64,000 bases of DNA from Bacteroidales bacterium UBA4893 (GCA_002399025.1 DHCV01000027.1:1-64000), one strand, 5' to 3'. Shown: positions 7,289 to 16,098, counted from the stretch's first letter. Translations and numbers: made by a program. The notes: generated from the sequence alone by a model not told the origin.

Positions 7289-8435
7289 ATCCCGATTTTT
7301 CAAACATAATTGCTGCATTGCTTCCTCCAAATCCTGAGATTAGTTTTATGAAGGCTGGCTTTTTACTTTCCTTATTTGAAACATTTACAATTATTGATTT
7401 CTCAACTCCATAGTTTTGGTGGTTTAGGGTCTTGATTATGGTGTTATCAATAAGGCTATGGAATGAGATTATGGTTTCTAATATTCCTGCAGCTCCTAAT
7501 GTGTGTCCAAGATATGGCTTAAGGCTATTTACTGGAATATTATTTATTCCTCCTCTTTCAATTGCGAAGGATTCCATACTATCGTTGTATGGAGTGGAGG
7601 TTGCATGGGCATTAATAAAGGATAGTTTACTTGTATCGTATCCTTTTATTGTTTCACTTATTGCATTGAAAAGTCCTTCTCCTGTTCGTGAGGGTCCTGA
7701 AATATGGTTTGCGTCATTACGTACTGTACCACTAATAAATTCTATTCTCTCCTTTGGCAAAACCTCATCATTATCGGCAAGCTTATATACTATTGATGAT
7801 GCTCCTTCTCCAAGATTTAGCCCATCCCTATCCCTGTCAAATGGTTTGCACATCTGCATTGAAAGAGCCTTAAAGGACTGGAAGCCCGAGATTATGAACT
7901 TTGACAATACTTCTGCTCCAACAACTATAGCATATTTGAAATTATGATTATTAAGAAGGTTGAAAGCGGTCAATTGTGCTGCCACTCCCGATATGCAGGC
8001 ATTGGTTACAACTATTGGTTGGTTTGGATTATGGAAATAGTTCTTTATGACCTGTGCAGATTTCCAAAGGTATACCCTTTCTTTCTCAAATTCTTTATTC
8101 TCTTCCAAGAGTTCTACGTTTCCTTTGGTTGTTGAGAATACAAAAATTACATCATTTGAGGAAGGATTAATATTGGAAAGGTTTATTGCATCGGAGCAAG
8201 AGAGTATGGAAAGCTTTTCTAACTTAGTGTATTTCTCATTTGTGGTTTTGGGAAGTGAGGAAAACCTATCGTTTATCTCTTCTTCATCAATAAGTGATGC
8301 AAAGAAAGGCTCCGGAAGATTAAACCTATTTTCGTATAGTTTTAATCCTGAATTACCATTCTTTATTTGAGAATAGTTATCCTTGGAATTAAATCCCAAA
8401 GTAGAGATAATATTGTCGCTTAATCTGTAAATCAT
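7275..8435 (-). CDS. Beta-ketoacyl-ACP synthase (second KS)
   Basis: 386 residues. The triad is present: Cys147 in VVTNACISGVAAQ, His277 in INAHATSTPYND and His311 in KPYLGHTLGAAG; GFGGSNAAIMFEK closes the fold. It is a little shorter than FabF and divergent in the N-terminal third. Its start codon overlaps the stop of the thioesterase gene by 4 nt, and its end overlaps the truncated KS-like gene by 14 nt. It is probably specialised for one step, such as first condensation on the aryl starter, but sequence alone does not show which. Confidence 0.88.
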   Translation of the reverse strand: MIYRLSDNIISTLGFNSKDNYSQIKNGNSGLKLYENRFNLPEPFFASLIDEEEINDRFSSLPKTTNEKYTKLEKLSILSCSDAINLSNINPSSNDVIFVFSTTKGNVELLEENKEFEKERVYLWKSAQVIKNYFHNPNQPIVVTNACISGVAAQLTAFNLLNNHNFKYAIVVGAEVLSKFIISGFQSFKALSMQMCKPFDRDRDGLNLGEGASSIVYKLADNDEVLPKERIEFISGTVRNDANHISGPSRTGEGLFNAISETIKGYDTSKLSFINAHATSTPYNDSMESFAIERGGINNIPVNSLKPYLGHTLGAAGILETIISFHSLIDNTIIKTLNHQNYGVEKSIIVNVSNKESKKPAFIKLISGFGGSNAAIMFEKSGYDKY

Positions 8436-8884
8436 ATTAGATTATTCATCTTTTTCCATTCCAAAAAGAAATCCGGAATTGACCAAACCAAATTATAATC
8501 CTTATCAAGAAAGACTTGAATTGTATGTGCTGTTGCCAAAACCTCTTCGGTTTCCAAGTCAAGAATCTTATAGTCAAAAATGATTTTGGCAGCTTCGATG
8601 TTTCGGTAGGTGATTTGGATTTTAGCTTTATCCTTATACTTTAATGGACGTTTATAATTTAGTTTCATCTCAACCAATGGAGCATAGAATCCCTTTCCAA
8701 ACATATAGAGATATTCCAAATTATATTTTCTCCCAAAGGCTTCACGAGCATCTTCCAAGTAAAGAGCATAGGAACCATGCCAAACAATATTCATTGAATC
8801 TACTTCGCTAAAACGAATTTCAATCTCTTTCTCTGTCTGCAATACTATTTCTTGATTCTCCATTTTTATTTTAATTTGTTTCAA
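8432..8884 (-). CDS. Acyl-CoA/acyl-ACP thioesterase, hotdog family
   Basis: 150 residues with a 4-hydroxybenzoyl-CoA thioesterase/YbgC-type hotdog domain: EIRFSEVDSMNIVWHGSYALYLEDARE (about 23-49) includes the Asp and the H-x-x-Y-x-x-Y/F-E-x-R-E layout of the family. It would release the finished chain or clear mis-primed ACP. The first Met (8884) overlaps the upstream dehydratase gene by 14 nt; a Met eight codons in (8863) lies just after that gene's stop and is an equally good start. Thioesterases of this type are standard in aryl-polyene clusters. Confidence 0.82.
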   Translation of the reverse strand: MKQIKIKMENQEIVLQTEKEIEIRFSEVDSMNIVWHGSYALYLEDAREAFGRKYNLEYLYMFGKGFYAPLVEMKLNYKRPLKYKDKAKIQITYRNIEAAKIIFDYKILDLETEEVLATAHTIQVFLDKDYNLVWSIPDFFLEWKKMNNLI

Positions 8885-9302
8885 TATCTGTCAATGCCAC
8901 CTTCATTTCACATTCTGCAATTAGTTCTCCCTTACACTCAACCTTTGCATTGAGGATAGTCATATTAAAATATCCACTCATTGTTTCCTCAACAGTTGTA
9001 TCCAAAACATCTCCAACATTAAGCAGTTTATTAATGCTAAGATTCTTTATAGAGGCTATCATCCCTATCTTTACCTTTTCTTTTTGGAAATGAGTATTTA
9101 TATAACCTATCCTTGTGGCACAGGTTTGAGCAATATTTTCTACAATTCCAGCCTCAATAAACTTCCCTTCCCTCACAAAGATATTATCTTCTTCAATAAC
9201 AAAATTCGTTTTGCAAATCTTATCATCGCAAAACAATAAGTCGTCAACCATTACAAAGGGAGGCTTTTGAGGAATATAAATATGAGCTTTTTCTTTTTGC
9301 AT
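8871..9302 (-). CDS. Hotdog dehydratase-like protein (ApeP type)
   Basis: 143 residues. YIPQKPPFVMVDDLL (about 9-23) corresponds to the LPHRxPxLLVD entry motif of FabZ/ApeP proteins but with Gln in place of His, and the HFPxxPxxPG motif is replaced by REGKFIEAGIVENIAQTCA (about 44-62), which keeps the Glu of the active-site helix. ApeP-like proteins partner with ApeI-like dehydratases in aryl-polyene synthesis. The canonical His-bearing dehydratase is at 2385-2756, so the two may form a mixed dimer. It lies 18 nt from the methyltransferase gene. Confidence 0.75.
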   Translation of the reverse strand: MQKEKAHIYIPQKPPFVMVDDLLFCDDKICKTNFVIEEDNIFVREGKFIEAGIVENIAQTCATRIGYINTHFQKEKVKIGMIASIKNLSINKLLNVGDVLDTTVEETMSGYFNMTILNAKVECKGELIAECEMKVALTDIETN

Positions 9303-9320
9303 AATTAACTTGTATTGTAT

Positions 9321-10406
9321 TTATTTCTTCTTGCAAATCATTATGCTATGACCTAAGCCCAAGCCATCAACAATTTCTTCAACTTCCAAATTTGCATCTC
9401 TTACGCATCTTTCCATATCATAGGAATAATACATCTTGCTATTTCCATTTGCTAATGCAGTAAAATATAGACTTATTTGGGCTAAACAATAGGAAGCTGT
9501 TTCGAACCTTTGTCTATCCCAAAAGGTTTCCATTATGTAGAGCTTAGAGTCTTTTCCCATTGAATTGGAGGCACGGCTTAATATGCTTGTTACCTCTTGT
9601 TCAGAAAAACAATCCAAAAACTGACTCATCCAAATAATGTCAAATCCCTTTGGAAATGCAGTAGTATTGTCTAAAAGGTTGGCTCCATGTCCATGAATTC
9701 TTTCTTTGCCAATTGTGTTTGAAACATTTTTTCTCATCATCTCCAATTGCTGAGGCAAATCCATAATAGTAACATTCACTTCATTATCATATTCCACACA
9801 TTTCATTGCAAAACGTCCTGTGTTGCCACCAACATCTAAAATTGTTTTAACTGGATTTTTAAAAACAATATCTAAAGCCTGTTCAAAGGAACAATCGGAA
9901 TAGAAATGATCAAAACCAAACCAGCTCTTCTGAACCTGCTCAGGCAATTCTGATAAGCCTTCGTAAATGGTTGCCCAATTGCCAAAAACCTTTAATCCTT
10001 CCGGTTTGCCATTAATTATTGCTCCCTCCAAATCAAACATCCCTAAATAGTTTACATCATGGTTAAAGTCCATATTTACTTTTGCCATCTTGTCATTTAG
10101 CAAGAACCAACCAGCTTTTGCCAAAAGAAATCTATCTTCCCTGAATATTATTGTCCCAATAGTAAGCGAAGACTCAAGTAAAACCTTCACTCCATATTCA
10201 CTAATAGAAGTTTTCACTGAGATTTCCTTCATCGTTAAACCATTCTTGTTATCATCTAACAATTGGAAAATTCCAAACTTAACCATAAGTCTTGAAACCT
10301 GAAAAACAATTGGACCAAAAACTATTTCCTGAGCCAAACGCTGTGCCTCTAAGGCAGAAAACCTTTCTTTTGAATATATTTCTTTTTGAGGAGAGTCTAA
10401 TTTCAT
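9321..10406 (-). CDS. SAM-dependent methyltransferase with dimerisation domain
   Basis: 361 residues. Residues 1-110 form a winged-helix dimerisation domain (LTMKEISVKTSISEYGVKVLLES, about 57-79), as in plant-type O-methyltransferases. The Rossmann part starts with TILDVGGNTGRFA (188-200), the SAM-binding glycine motif, followed by VTIMDLPQQLEMM and FDIIWMSQFLDCFSEQE. Aryl head groups of xanthomonadin- and flexirubin-type pigments are often methylated, so the ring or phenol of the starter is the likely target. O- versus C-methylation cannot be settled by sight. Confidence 0.85.
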   Translation of the reverse strand: MKLDSPQKEIYSKERFSALEAQRLAQEIVFGPIVFQVSRLMVKFGIFQLLDDNKNGLTMKEISVKTSISEYGVKVLLESSLTIGTIIFREDRFLLAKAGWFLLNDKMAKVNMDFNHDVNYLGMFDLEGAIINGKPEGLKVFGNWATIYEGLSELPEQVQKSWFGFDHFYSDCSFEQALDIVFKNPVKTILDVGGNTGRFAMKCVEYDNEVNVTIMDLPQQLEMMRKNVSNTIGKERIHGHGANLLDNTTAFPKGFDIIWMSQFLDCFSEQEVTSILSRASNSMGKDSKLYIMETFWDRQRFETASYCLAQISLYFTALANGNSKMYYSYDMERCVRDANLEVEEIVDGLGLGHSIMICKKK

Positions 10407-10431
10407 TATCTATTTATTTATTACTTTATTC

Positions 10432-11325
10432 TTATTCCCAAAACTTATAGTAGTTAAACCATTGGTAAGGATATTTCTTTATTGTTTTTTCTAAGGTATT
10501 TATATATTGTTCTGCTATAAATTCAGCCTTTTTGGTTGAAGATTTTTCTTCTTCAAGGGAATTTAGCAAATAGGCATATCCTTTATACCTTAGTTTTTTT
10601 TCTTTCATTATGAATATTGCAATCACTGGAACATTTAGCTGGGCTGCTAATTTAAATGTTCCTATTGGGAATAATGCCTTTTTGCCTAAGAAGTCTTTTG
10701 CTATTATTTTGTTGCTTCCCAAAACCCTATCGCAAGGCAAAGAAACTACTTCTCCATTATCAAGAGCTCCCTTTATTGCGAACAAATGCGACATATCATC
10801 ACTTACTTCAATAAGATTTATACTTGATTTTTCCAATGCCTCTATTCTTTGTTTCTGATAGTTCTTTGTTTCTCCTCCGTAGATAATCCCATTTATCTTC
10901 TTTTTGTCTTGCCTCAAACAATGACCTACCAATTCAAAATTTCCTATATGTGCACTTGCAATAATAAACCCCTTTTCTTCTTCTATCAGCTTATTAAAAT
11001 GTTCAATTCCCTCAACCTCAACCTGAAATTGTTTGGAATTTCCTGCCAAAAGAGCAAATTTATCTAAAACAACCTCCCCAAAAATATAATGATTTCTATA
11101 TGTTGACAAGAAAGACCTAAACTTATTGAAGCCTAAGTTAAGGTTAAAATAAGAAAAGATTGCTTTATATCCCTTTCTTCCGAAGATTAAATAAAATGGA
11201 ATAACAAAAAACAGAATTGGATAAACCAGACTCACCTTTACTCTTTTCAGAAGTAAGAATAAAAAAACTTGACCAAAGAGTCCTCCTCCTGTTTTGCCTT
11301 CCCACTTTTTATTTAACTTAGACAC
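10432..11325 (-). CDS. LpxL/HtrB-type lysophospholipid acyltransferase
   Basis: 297 residues of the bacterial lipid A acyltransferase family (PF03279). Catalytic H-x4-E is His126/Glu131 in SAHIGNFELVGH, followed by the NGIIYGGE substrate loop and LPCDRVLGS. A hydrophobic N-terminal stretch (about 31-50) would hold it at the inner membrane. In aryl-polyene clusters such enzymes are proposed to transfer the polyene acyl chain from ACP to a lipid. It sits 3 nt from the adjacent ACP gene, consistent with accepting its cargo. Confidence 0.85.
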   Translation of the reverse strand: MSKLNKKWEGKTGGGLFGQVFLFLLLKRVKVSLVYPILFFVIPFYLIFGRKGYKAIFSYFNLNLGFNKFRSFLSTYRNHYIFGEVVLDKFALLAGNSKQFQVEVEGIEHFNKLIEEEKGFIIASAHIGNFELVGHCLRQDKKKINGIIYGGETKNYQKQRIEALEKSSINLIEVSDDMSHLFAIKGALDNGEVVSLPCDRVLGSNKIIAKDFLGKKALFPIGTFKLAAQLNVPVIAIFIMKEKKLRYKGYAYLLNSLEEEKSSTKKAEFIAEQYINTLEKTIKKYPYQWFNYYKFWE

Positions 11326-11328
11326 TCT

Positions 11329-11571
11329 CTATTTTAGCTTTTCTTCAATGTAATCGTAGAATTGTCCAAGAGTTTTAACATTCGCCATTTCTTCCGGCTT
11401 AATCTTAAAACCAAAGTTTCTTTCAACAATAACCACAATATCAACAAAATCCAAACTATCTATTCCTAAATCTTCGTTTAGAAGGGCTTCTTCGGATAAG
11501 GAAGAGGCTTCAATTTCTATTTCTTCAATCAGAAATTCATTTACTATTTCTATGATTTCATTTCTTGTCAT
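11329..11571 (-). CDS. Acyl carrier protein (second)
   Basis: 80 residues, acidic, with LGIDSLDFVDIVVIVERNFG carrying the phosphopantetheine Ser39 in the DSL motif. It resembles the other ACP of the operon in size and fold but not closely in sequence, suggesting division of labour, for example one ACP for loading and one for extension. It lies between a ketosynthase (12-nt gap) and the acyltransferase (3-nt gap). Confidence 0.9.
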   Translation of the reverse strand: MTRNEIIEIVNEFLIEEIEIEASSLSEEALLNEDLGIDSLDFVDIVVIVERNFGFKIKPEEMANVKTLGQFYDYIEEKLK

Positions 11572-11582
11572 AAAACTATATA

Positions 11583-12806
11583 TTATTTAATTTTCTTAAT
11601 AACTAATGCGCTGTTTGTTCCTCCAAATCCAAAAGAGTTGGAAAGAAAGATATCAATATTCTTTTCTTTTGTTTGTGCTACAATGTTTAGGTTTTTTGAT
11701 ACTTCATCAGGTGTTTCAAAGTTAATGTTTGGAGCAACGAATGAATTTTGCATCATTAGAACTGAGTAAATAACCTCGCTTGCTCCTGCCATCCAACACT
11801 CATGACCTGTCATTGATTTTGTGGAACTAATCATTGGGAAGGAAGATCCGAACAGTTTATCCAATGCTATTGCCTCAAAGGTATCTCCCTGTGGGGTTGA
11901 GGTTGCATGAGCATTAATATAGTCAATATCTTTTGCCATTAGGTTGGAATCCTTCAAAGCTCTTTCCATTGCAATCATTGAACCACTATCACTTGGTTGA
12001 GAAATGTTCGCCCCATTGGATGAAAAGCCATATCCAATCACTTCGGCAATAATATTTGCTCCTCTTTTGACTGCATGCTCATATTCTTCTAAAATTAGGG
12101 TTGCTGCTCCTCCGCTTGGTACCAATCCATCTCTATTTGCATCAAAAGGACGAGAAGCCTTAGTTGGTTCATCAATTCTGGTTGAAAAAGCACTTATTCC
12201 GTCAAAACTCCCCATTGAAAGATAGTTTGTTTCTTGGGCTCCTCCACAAATAACCATATCCTGCATACCATTACGAATAAACATCATTCCTAAACCTACC
12301 GCATGAGAACCACTTGCACAGGCTGCACTAATTGTCATATTTACTCCTTTTAGTTTTAATATGGTTGAAAGGTTCATGGTTACGGTGGAATTCATTGATT
12401 GAAAGATTGCACCAGAACCAATCAGGGTTGTGTCTTTCTTCTCCATAGCAATCGTGTGTGCATCAATAACAGCCTTTGCTGAAGAATCATTTCCATAGAA
12501 TATTCCTACCTCATTATTCTCAAAATAATCCATATCAATTCCTGCATTCTTCATCGCCTCTAAGGTTGCAATATAGGCATATTCTCCTTGTTCTGCTAAG
12601 CAAATACGCAGTCGGCGATTTAATAATTCCTTTATTTGAAGAGGTCTTTCAACAATTCCCGTTAGGGGTGAACGATAGCCGTACTCTATTCTCATTGGGT
12701 CAATTCCTATCCCTGACTTCCCTTCATACAAAGATTTTGCGACCTCATCTAAGTTTGTTCCAATGCAAGAATAAATTCCCATTCCTGTTATTACTACTCT
12801 TTTCAT
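11583..12806 (-). CDS. Beta-ketoacyl-ACP synthase (third KS)
   Basis: 407 residues of KAS II type. The triad is complete: Cys163 in TISAACASGSHAVG, His300 in INAHATSTPQGD and His335 in STKSMTGHECWMAGA; NSFGFGGTNSALVI ends the fold. Of the three intact KS genes it looks closest to FabF and to ApeR-like enzymes. It follows the ketoreductase gene by 33 nt and precedes an ACP gene by 11 nt, giving a compact KR-KS-ACP module at the start of the operon. Confidence 0.92.
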   Translation of the reverse strand: MKRVVITGMGIYSCIGTNLDEVAKSLYEGKSGIGIDPMRIEYGYRSPLTGIVERPLQIKELLNRRLRICLAEQGEYAYIATLEAMKNAGIDMDYFENNEVGIFYGNDSSAKAVIDAHTIAMEKKDTTLIGSGAIFQSMNSTVTMNLSTILKLKGVNMTISAACASGSHAVGLGMMFIRNGMQDMVICGGAQETNYLSMGSFDGISAFSTRIDEPTKASRPFDANRDGLVPSGGAATLILEEYEHAVKRGANIIAEVIGYGFSSNGANISQPSDSGSMIAMERALKDSNLMAKDIDYINAHATSTPQGDTFEAIALDKLFGSSFPMISSTKSMTGHECWMAGASEVIYSVLMMQNSFVAPNINFETPDEVSKNLNIVAQTKEKNIDIFLSNSFGFGGTNSALVIKKIK

Positions 12807-12839
12807 AATGCTCTTGTCTTGTTGAATTATGTATTAATT

Positions 12840-13568
12840 TTAAGTATAAAGCCCGCCATTGATTGAAATCACTTCTCCTGTTATGTAGGATGCCTGCTCT
12901 GAAGCTAAGAAACAAACCAAGCTTGCAACCTCTTCCGGTTTTCCAAATCTTCCTGTTGGAATAAGTTTTTTTAATGAAGCTTCGTCCATATCCTTAGTCA
13001 TATCTGTTGAAATAAATCCTGGTGCAACAGCATTTACTGTAACTTTTCTTGCGGCTACCTCTTGAGCTAATGCTTTTGTTGCACCAATCACTCCTGCCTT
13101 TGCTGCTGAATAGTTGGTTTGACCAGGAAGTCCTTTAATTCCTGAAAGGGACACAATATTTATTATTCTACCAAAACGCTTTGTTAGCATATCCTTCAAA
13201 ACTCGTCTTGTTACATAGAAATAGGAGTTTAAATTGGTGTTGATTACATCTTCCCACTGCTCATCCTGCATAAATATCATAACAGCATCTTTTCTTATCC
13301 CTGCATTATTGACTAAGATAGAAATATAATCATTTGGGTGCTGCTCCGACCATTTCATCAAAACCTCATCAATTGATTCTTTGTTTGAAACATCAAAAGG
13401 AAGAAGTTCTGCCTTGTTGCCTTCCTTCTCAATAAGTTCCTTTGTTTCCTTGGCAGCAGCTTGATTTGAGAGATAATTTATCAAAACACAATAACCCTTT
13501 CTTGCCAAAGCCAAACTCACCTCTTTACCAATTCCTCGTGAGCCACCTGTAACTAATGCATATTCCAT
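12840..13568 (-). CDS. fabG: 3-oxoacyl-ACP reductase (FabG-like)
   Basis: 242-residue short-chain dehydrogenase/reductase. GGSRGIG (8-14) binds NADPH, NNAG is at 87-90, and the catalytic residues are Ser140, Tyr153 and Lys157 in YSAAK. PGFISTDMT and a C-terminal SYITGEVISINGGLY are typical of FabG. It reduces the 3-ketoacyl-ACP made by the ketosynthases before dehydration. Its place between the ammonia-lyase and a KS shows a pathway-dedicated copy; whether the organism has another fabG cannot be seen here. Confidence 0.9.
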   Translation of the reverse strand: MEYALVTGGSRGIGKEVSLALARKGYCVLINYLSNQAAAKETKELIEKEGNKAELLPFDVSNKESIDEVLMKWSEQHPNDYISILVNNAGIRKDAVMIFMQDEQWEDVINTNLNSYFYVTRRVLKDMLTKRFGRIINIVSLSGIKGLPGQTNYSAAKAGVIGATKALAQEVAARKVTVNAVAPGFISTDMTKDMDEASLKKLIPTGRFGKPEEVASLVCFLASEQASYITGEVISINGGLYT

Positions 13569-13587
13569 TGCTCCCTTTATTTTATTG

Positions 13588-15117
13588 TTAGTATAGTTTT
13601 ATTTTTTCTTCTTTGCTTCTTAGGAAATCAATTACCTTTTCAATTTCCTCATATTTTGGAGTATCTTCAATGAAAACAGGAACAAGATTTCTAATATCCT
13701 TGTAGAATTGTAGGGTTATTGAAGATAATTTATCTTGAAATTTCAAATACTCCACTGCTTGAACAAGTGCTAAGGACTGAATTGCAAAAACCTGATAGGC
13801 ATTATCAATTATCTTCCTTGCCAAAAGAGCTGAATTTGTTCCCATTGAAACAATATCTTGGTTGTCGTTATTGTTTGGTATGCTGTGAACATACATAGGA
13901 TTGGATAGGGTTTGAGATTCGGCAGTTGTTGAGGTTGCAGTAAATTGAGAAGCCTGCAATCCATAGTTAAGTCCTAATGTTCCTAAGTTTACAAAAGGAG
14001 GAAGTATTCCATTTATTCTGTCGTGAAGCAAATAGTTAAGCTGTCTTTCTGAAAGCATGGTCATCTTAGTTATGGCTATCTTAAGCTTATCCATTTCAAA
14101 AGAAATATAATCTCCATGAAAATTCCCTCCATGATAAACATTCTTTGAATCCTTATCAACAATTGGATTATCATCCACAGAGTTAATCTCATTTATCAAT
14201 ACCTTCTCACAATCAACAAGCTCATCTAAAACAGGTCCTAAAATTTGAGGAACACATCGCAAAGAATAATATGGCTGAACCTTCTTTTCATTGCCAAAGA
14301 ACATTTCTTGATGCTTTTGATTATAGAGTTGCTCCTGACGTTTGAGCATAGACTTAGAGTCTTTTGCAGTTTGACGCATAAGCTCAGCAATTCTTCTCTG
14401 ACCAAAATGTAGCTTTACTTCATTTAGCTCCTTTGCGAAGAAATCATCGTAGGAAGAAGCTATCTCATTCATTAAGACTGAGAAAATTACTGACCACGAA
14501 GTTAGTCTTTTTGCATAAATCAAATTAACCAAGCCAATGCCTGTCATAAATGCTGTTCCATTTACTGCAGAAAGCCCATCCCTCAAATAAAGTTTTAGGG
14601 GAGATAAACCTAATTCTTGCAATACTTCTTCGGCTAATCTCTTTTGCCCTTTATAGTAAACATTCCCTTCCCCAATCAGGGCTAAAGCCAAATGGGACAA
14701 TTGAACCAAATCACCACTTGCCCCAACACTTCCATGCTCTGGAATAGAAGGATAGATTCCTTTATTAATAAATTCTTTTAGCTGATTAACCAAATCAATA
14801 TGCACACCCGACTTCCCTAAAGTAAAGGTTTTGTAGCGTGCCAGCATTGCTGCCCTAACATAAAGCTCTTCCAAATCCTTTCCTGCACCTGTGGAATGAG
14901 AACGGATAATGTTATATTGAAGAGCATTGAGGTCTTCATCGCAAATGCGATACTGAGCCATTGGTCCAAAGCCAGTGTTTATTCCATAAATAACTTTATC
15001 TCTCGAAAAAGAAAAAAGAAAATCATAGCTCTCTTCAATTGCCTTTTTCTCATTTTGAGATAATTCAAGCTTTGAATTATTAAAAAGAATATCTTGTATT
15101 TCGTTTAGATTAATCAT
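13588..15117 (-). CDS. Tyrosine ammonia-lyase-like MIO enzyme (aryl starter supply)
   Basis: Aromatic amino-acid ammonia-lyase, 509 residues from the Met at 15117; the frame could extend to 15168, but the extra 17 residues do not fit the family and overlap a TATTTTTG promoter-like element. GASGDL gives the Ala-Ser-Gly that cyclises to the MIO cofactor, and YGINTGFG carries the catalytic Tyr. The selectivity pair is Ser-His (RSHSTG). The sequence strongly recalls the characterised tyrosine ammonia-lyase of F. johnsoniae (GFGPMAQYRI, MYVHSIPNNNDNQDIVSMGT). It should turn tyrosine into 4-coumarate as polyene starter. HutH is a less likely reading given the operon it opens. Confidence 0.88.
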   Translation of the reverse strand: MINLNEIQDILFNNSKLELSQNEKKAIEESYDFLFSFSRDKVIYGINTGFGPMAQYRICDEDLNALQYNIIRSHSTGAGKDLEELYVRAAMLARYKTFTLGKSGVHIDLVNQLKEFINKGIYPSIPEHGSVGASGDLVQLSHLALALIGEGNVYYKGQKRLAEEVLQELGLSPLKLYLRDGLSAVNGTAFMTGIGLVNLIYAKRLTSWSVIFSVLMNEIASSYDDFFAKELNEVKLHFGQRRIAELMRQTAKDSKSMLKRQEQLYNQKHQEMFFGNEKKVQPYYSLRCVPQILGPVLDELVDCEKVLINEINSVDDNPIVDKDSKNVYHGGNFHGDYISFEMDKLKIAITKMTMLSERQLNYLLHDRINGILPPFVNLGTLGLNYGLQASQFTATSTTAESQTLSNPMYVHSIPNNNDNQDIVSMGTNSALLARKIIDNAYQVFAIQSLALVQAVEYLKFQDKLSSITLQFYKDIRNLVPVFIEDTPKYEEIEKVIDFLRSKEEKIKLY

Positions 15118-15150
15118 CAATTCAGTATTATTTGTTCTTTTGAAAAGGCA

Positions 15151-15203
15151 CAAAAATAAGCATATCACTATTTAAGCACAAGTTTCAACAAAGTGCAAAA
15201 ATA
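15151..15203 (-). promoter_or_regulatory. Putative promoter(s) of the pigment operon
   Basis: Two copies of TATTTTTG (the Bacteroidota -7 element TAnnTTTG on the minus strand) lie at 15151-15158 and 15196-15203, upstream of the lyase start at 15117. No convincing -33 TTTG at the right distance was seen, so it is uncertain which one, if either, is used. Confidence 0.4.
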
Positions 15204-15269
15204 CAAAAAAAACAACTTAAAAGTAAAATAATAGAAACTAAGATTTTTTTATTGCTTCATTACCTGTTC

Positions 15270-16043
15270 TTAGAAAACAAAACCAAACTTAAAGCCTGTT
15301 GACACAGCTATCGGGAATTCATTTCCAGCTCCCAAGAAACCAAAGTTAAGTCCAGGGTGTTTAGTAAAACCATAGCCAACACTTCCATACCATTCAATCA
15401 TAAAGGCACCCTTCAAAACAACAGTATATCCAAAGGTTGCCAATATTCCTAAAGAAACTGTTCTTTCTCTTGTATTATCTTCGTAATATCCAGGATAATA
15501 ATACACTTCGTCTTTATCGAATTCATACATTCCAAAAATAATTTCAGGCATAAAATATCCACCTGTTAGAATATGATATTTTGGTGTTTGACGAAGCTTA
15601 ATACCCATCTTTGCAACTCCTCCAAAAGCTTCAATATTTTCTGGATCTCCTCCAAGTCCAATTGCACCTAAACCAAACTCAAAACTAATGCCTGGCTTTA
15701 CAGCTCTTTCGTAGGAGAAATAGGTGTAGCCAAATAGAGGTGCAATGAAATTAAATTTAATTGCATTCTTTTCATCCTTGCTAAAATCTGTTTTCTTTGG
15801 TGCCTTTTGTTCAAAATCAAAAACATCACCATTTTCATATTTCACATACTCAACATTGCTTTTATCAATAGAAAAAGAGCCTTCTTCTCCATTAACAATC
15901 ATTTTGTATTTAACTGTATTATTATCTATCTCAACAATCTTACAATTCAATTCACCCTTAGGGTTTTTTCTAACGATTATGTCTTGTGCGAAAACATTAA
16001 GTCCAAGAAAAAGGACAACGATAAATAAGGTTAATTTTTTCAT
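15270..16043 (-). CDS. Secreted, probable outer-membrane beta-barrel protein
   Basis: 257 residues with a signal peptide (1-19, cleavage after VFA). The first part (about 20-75) is a small beta domain (IIVRKNPKGELNCKIVEID... YVKYENGDVFDFE) often seen at the start of Bacteroidales surface proteins. From about residue 95 onward, alternating glycine/aromatic strands (FNFIAPLFGYTYFSYERAV to STGFKFGFVF, ending in Phe) suggest an eight- to ten-stranded outer-membrane barrel. No enzyme motif. It has its own -7 element at 16099 and is not part of the pigment operon. Function unknown. Confidence 0.75.
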   Translation of the reverse strand: MKKLTLFIVVLFLGLNVFAQDIIVRKNPKGELNCKIVEIDNNTVKYKMIVNGEEGSFSIDKSNVEYVKYENGDVFDFEQKAPKKTDFSKDEKNAIKFNFIAPLFGYTYFSYERAVKPGISFEFGLGAIGLGGDPENIEAFGGVAKMGIKLRQTPKYHILTGGYFMPEIIFGMYEFDKDEVYYYPGYYEDNTRERTVSLGILATFGYTVVLKGAFMIEWYGSVGYGFTKHPGLNFGFLGAGNEFPIAVSTGFKFGFVF

Positions 16044-16098
16044 ATCAAATAATTTTTAATTCGTAATTTGATTATTAGTTTTATAATTATTAACCCTG

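Noticed and set aside
13588..15117. Histidine ammonia-lyase (HutH) partnering the distant hutU
   Set aside because: The Ser-His pair alone would allow it, but the gene opens a pigment operon, resembles a known tyrosine ammonia-lyase, and hutU is 43 kb away.
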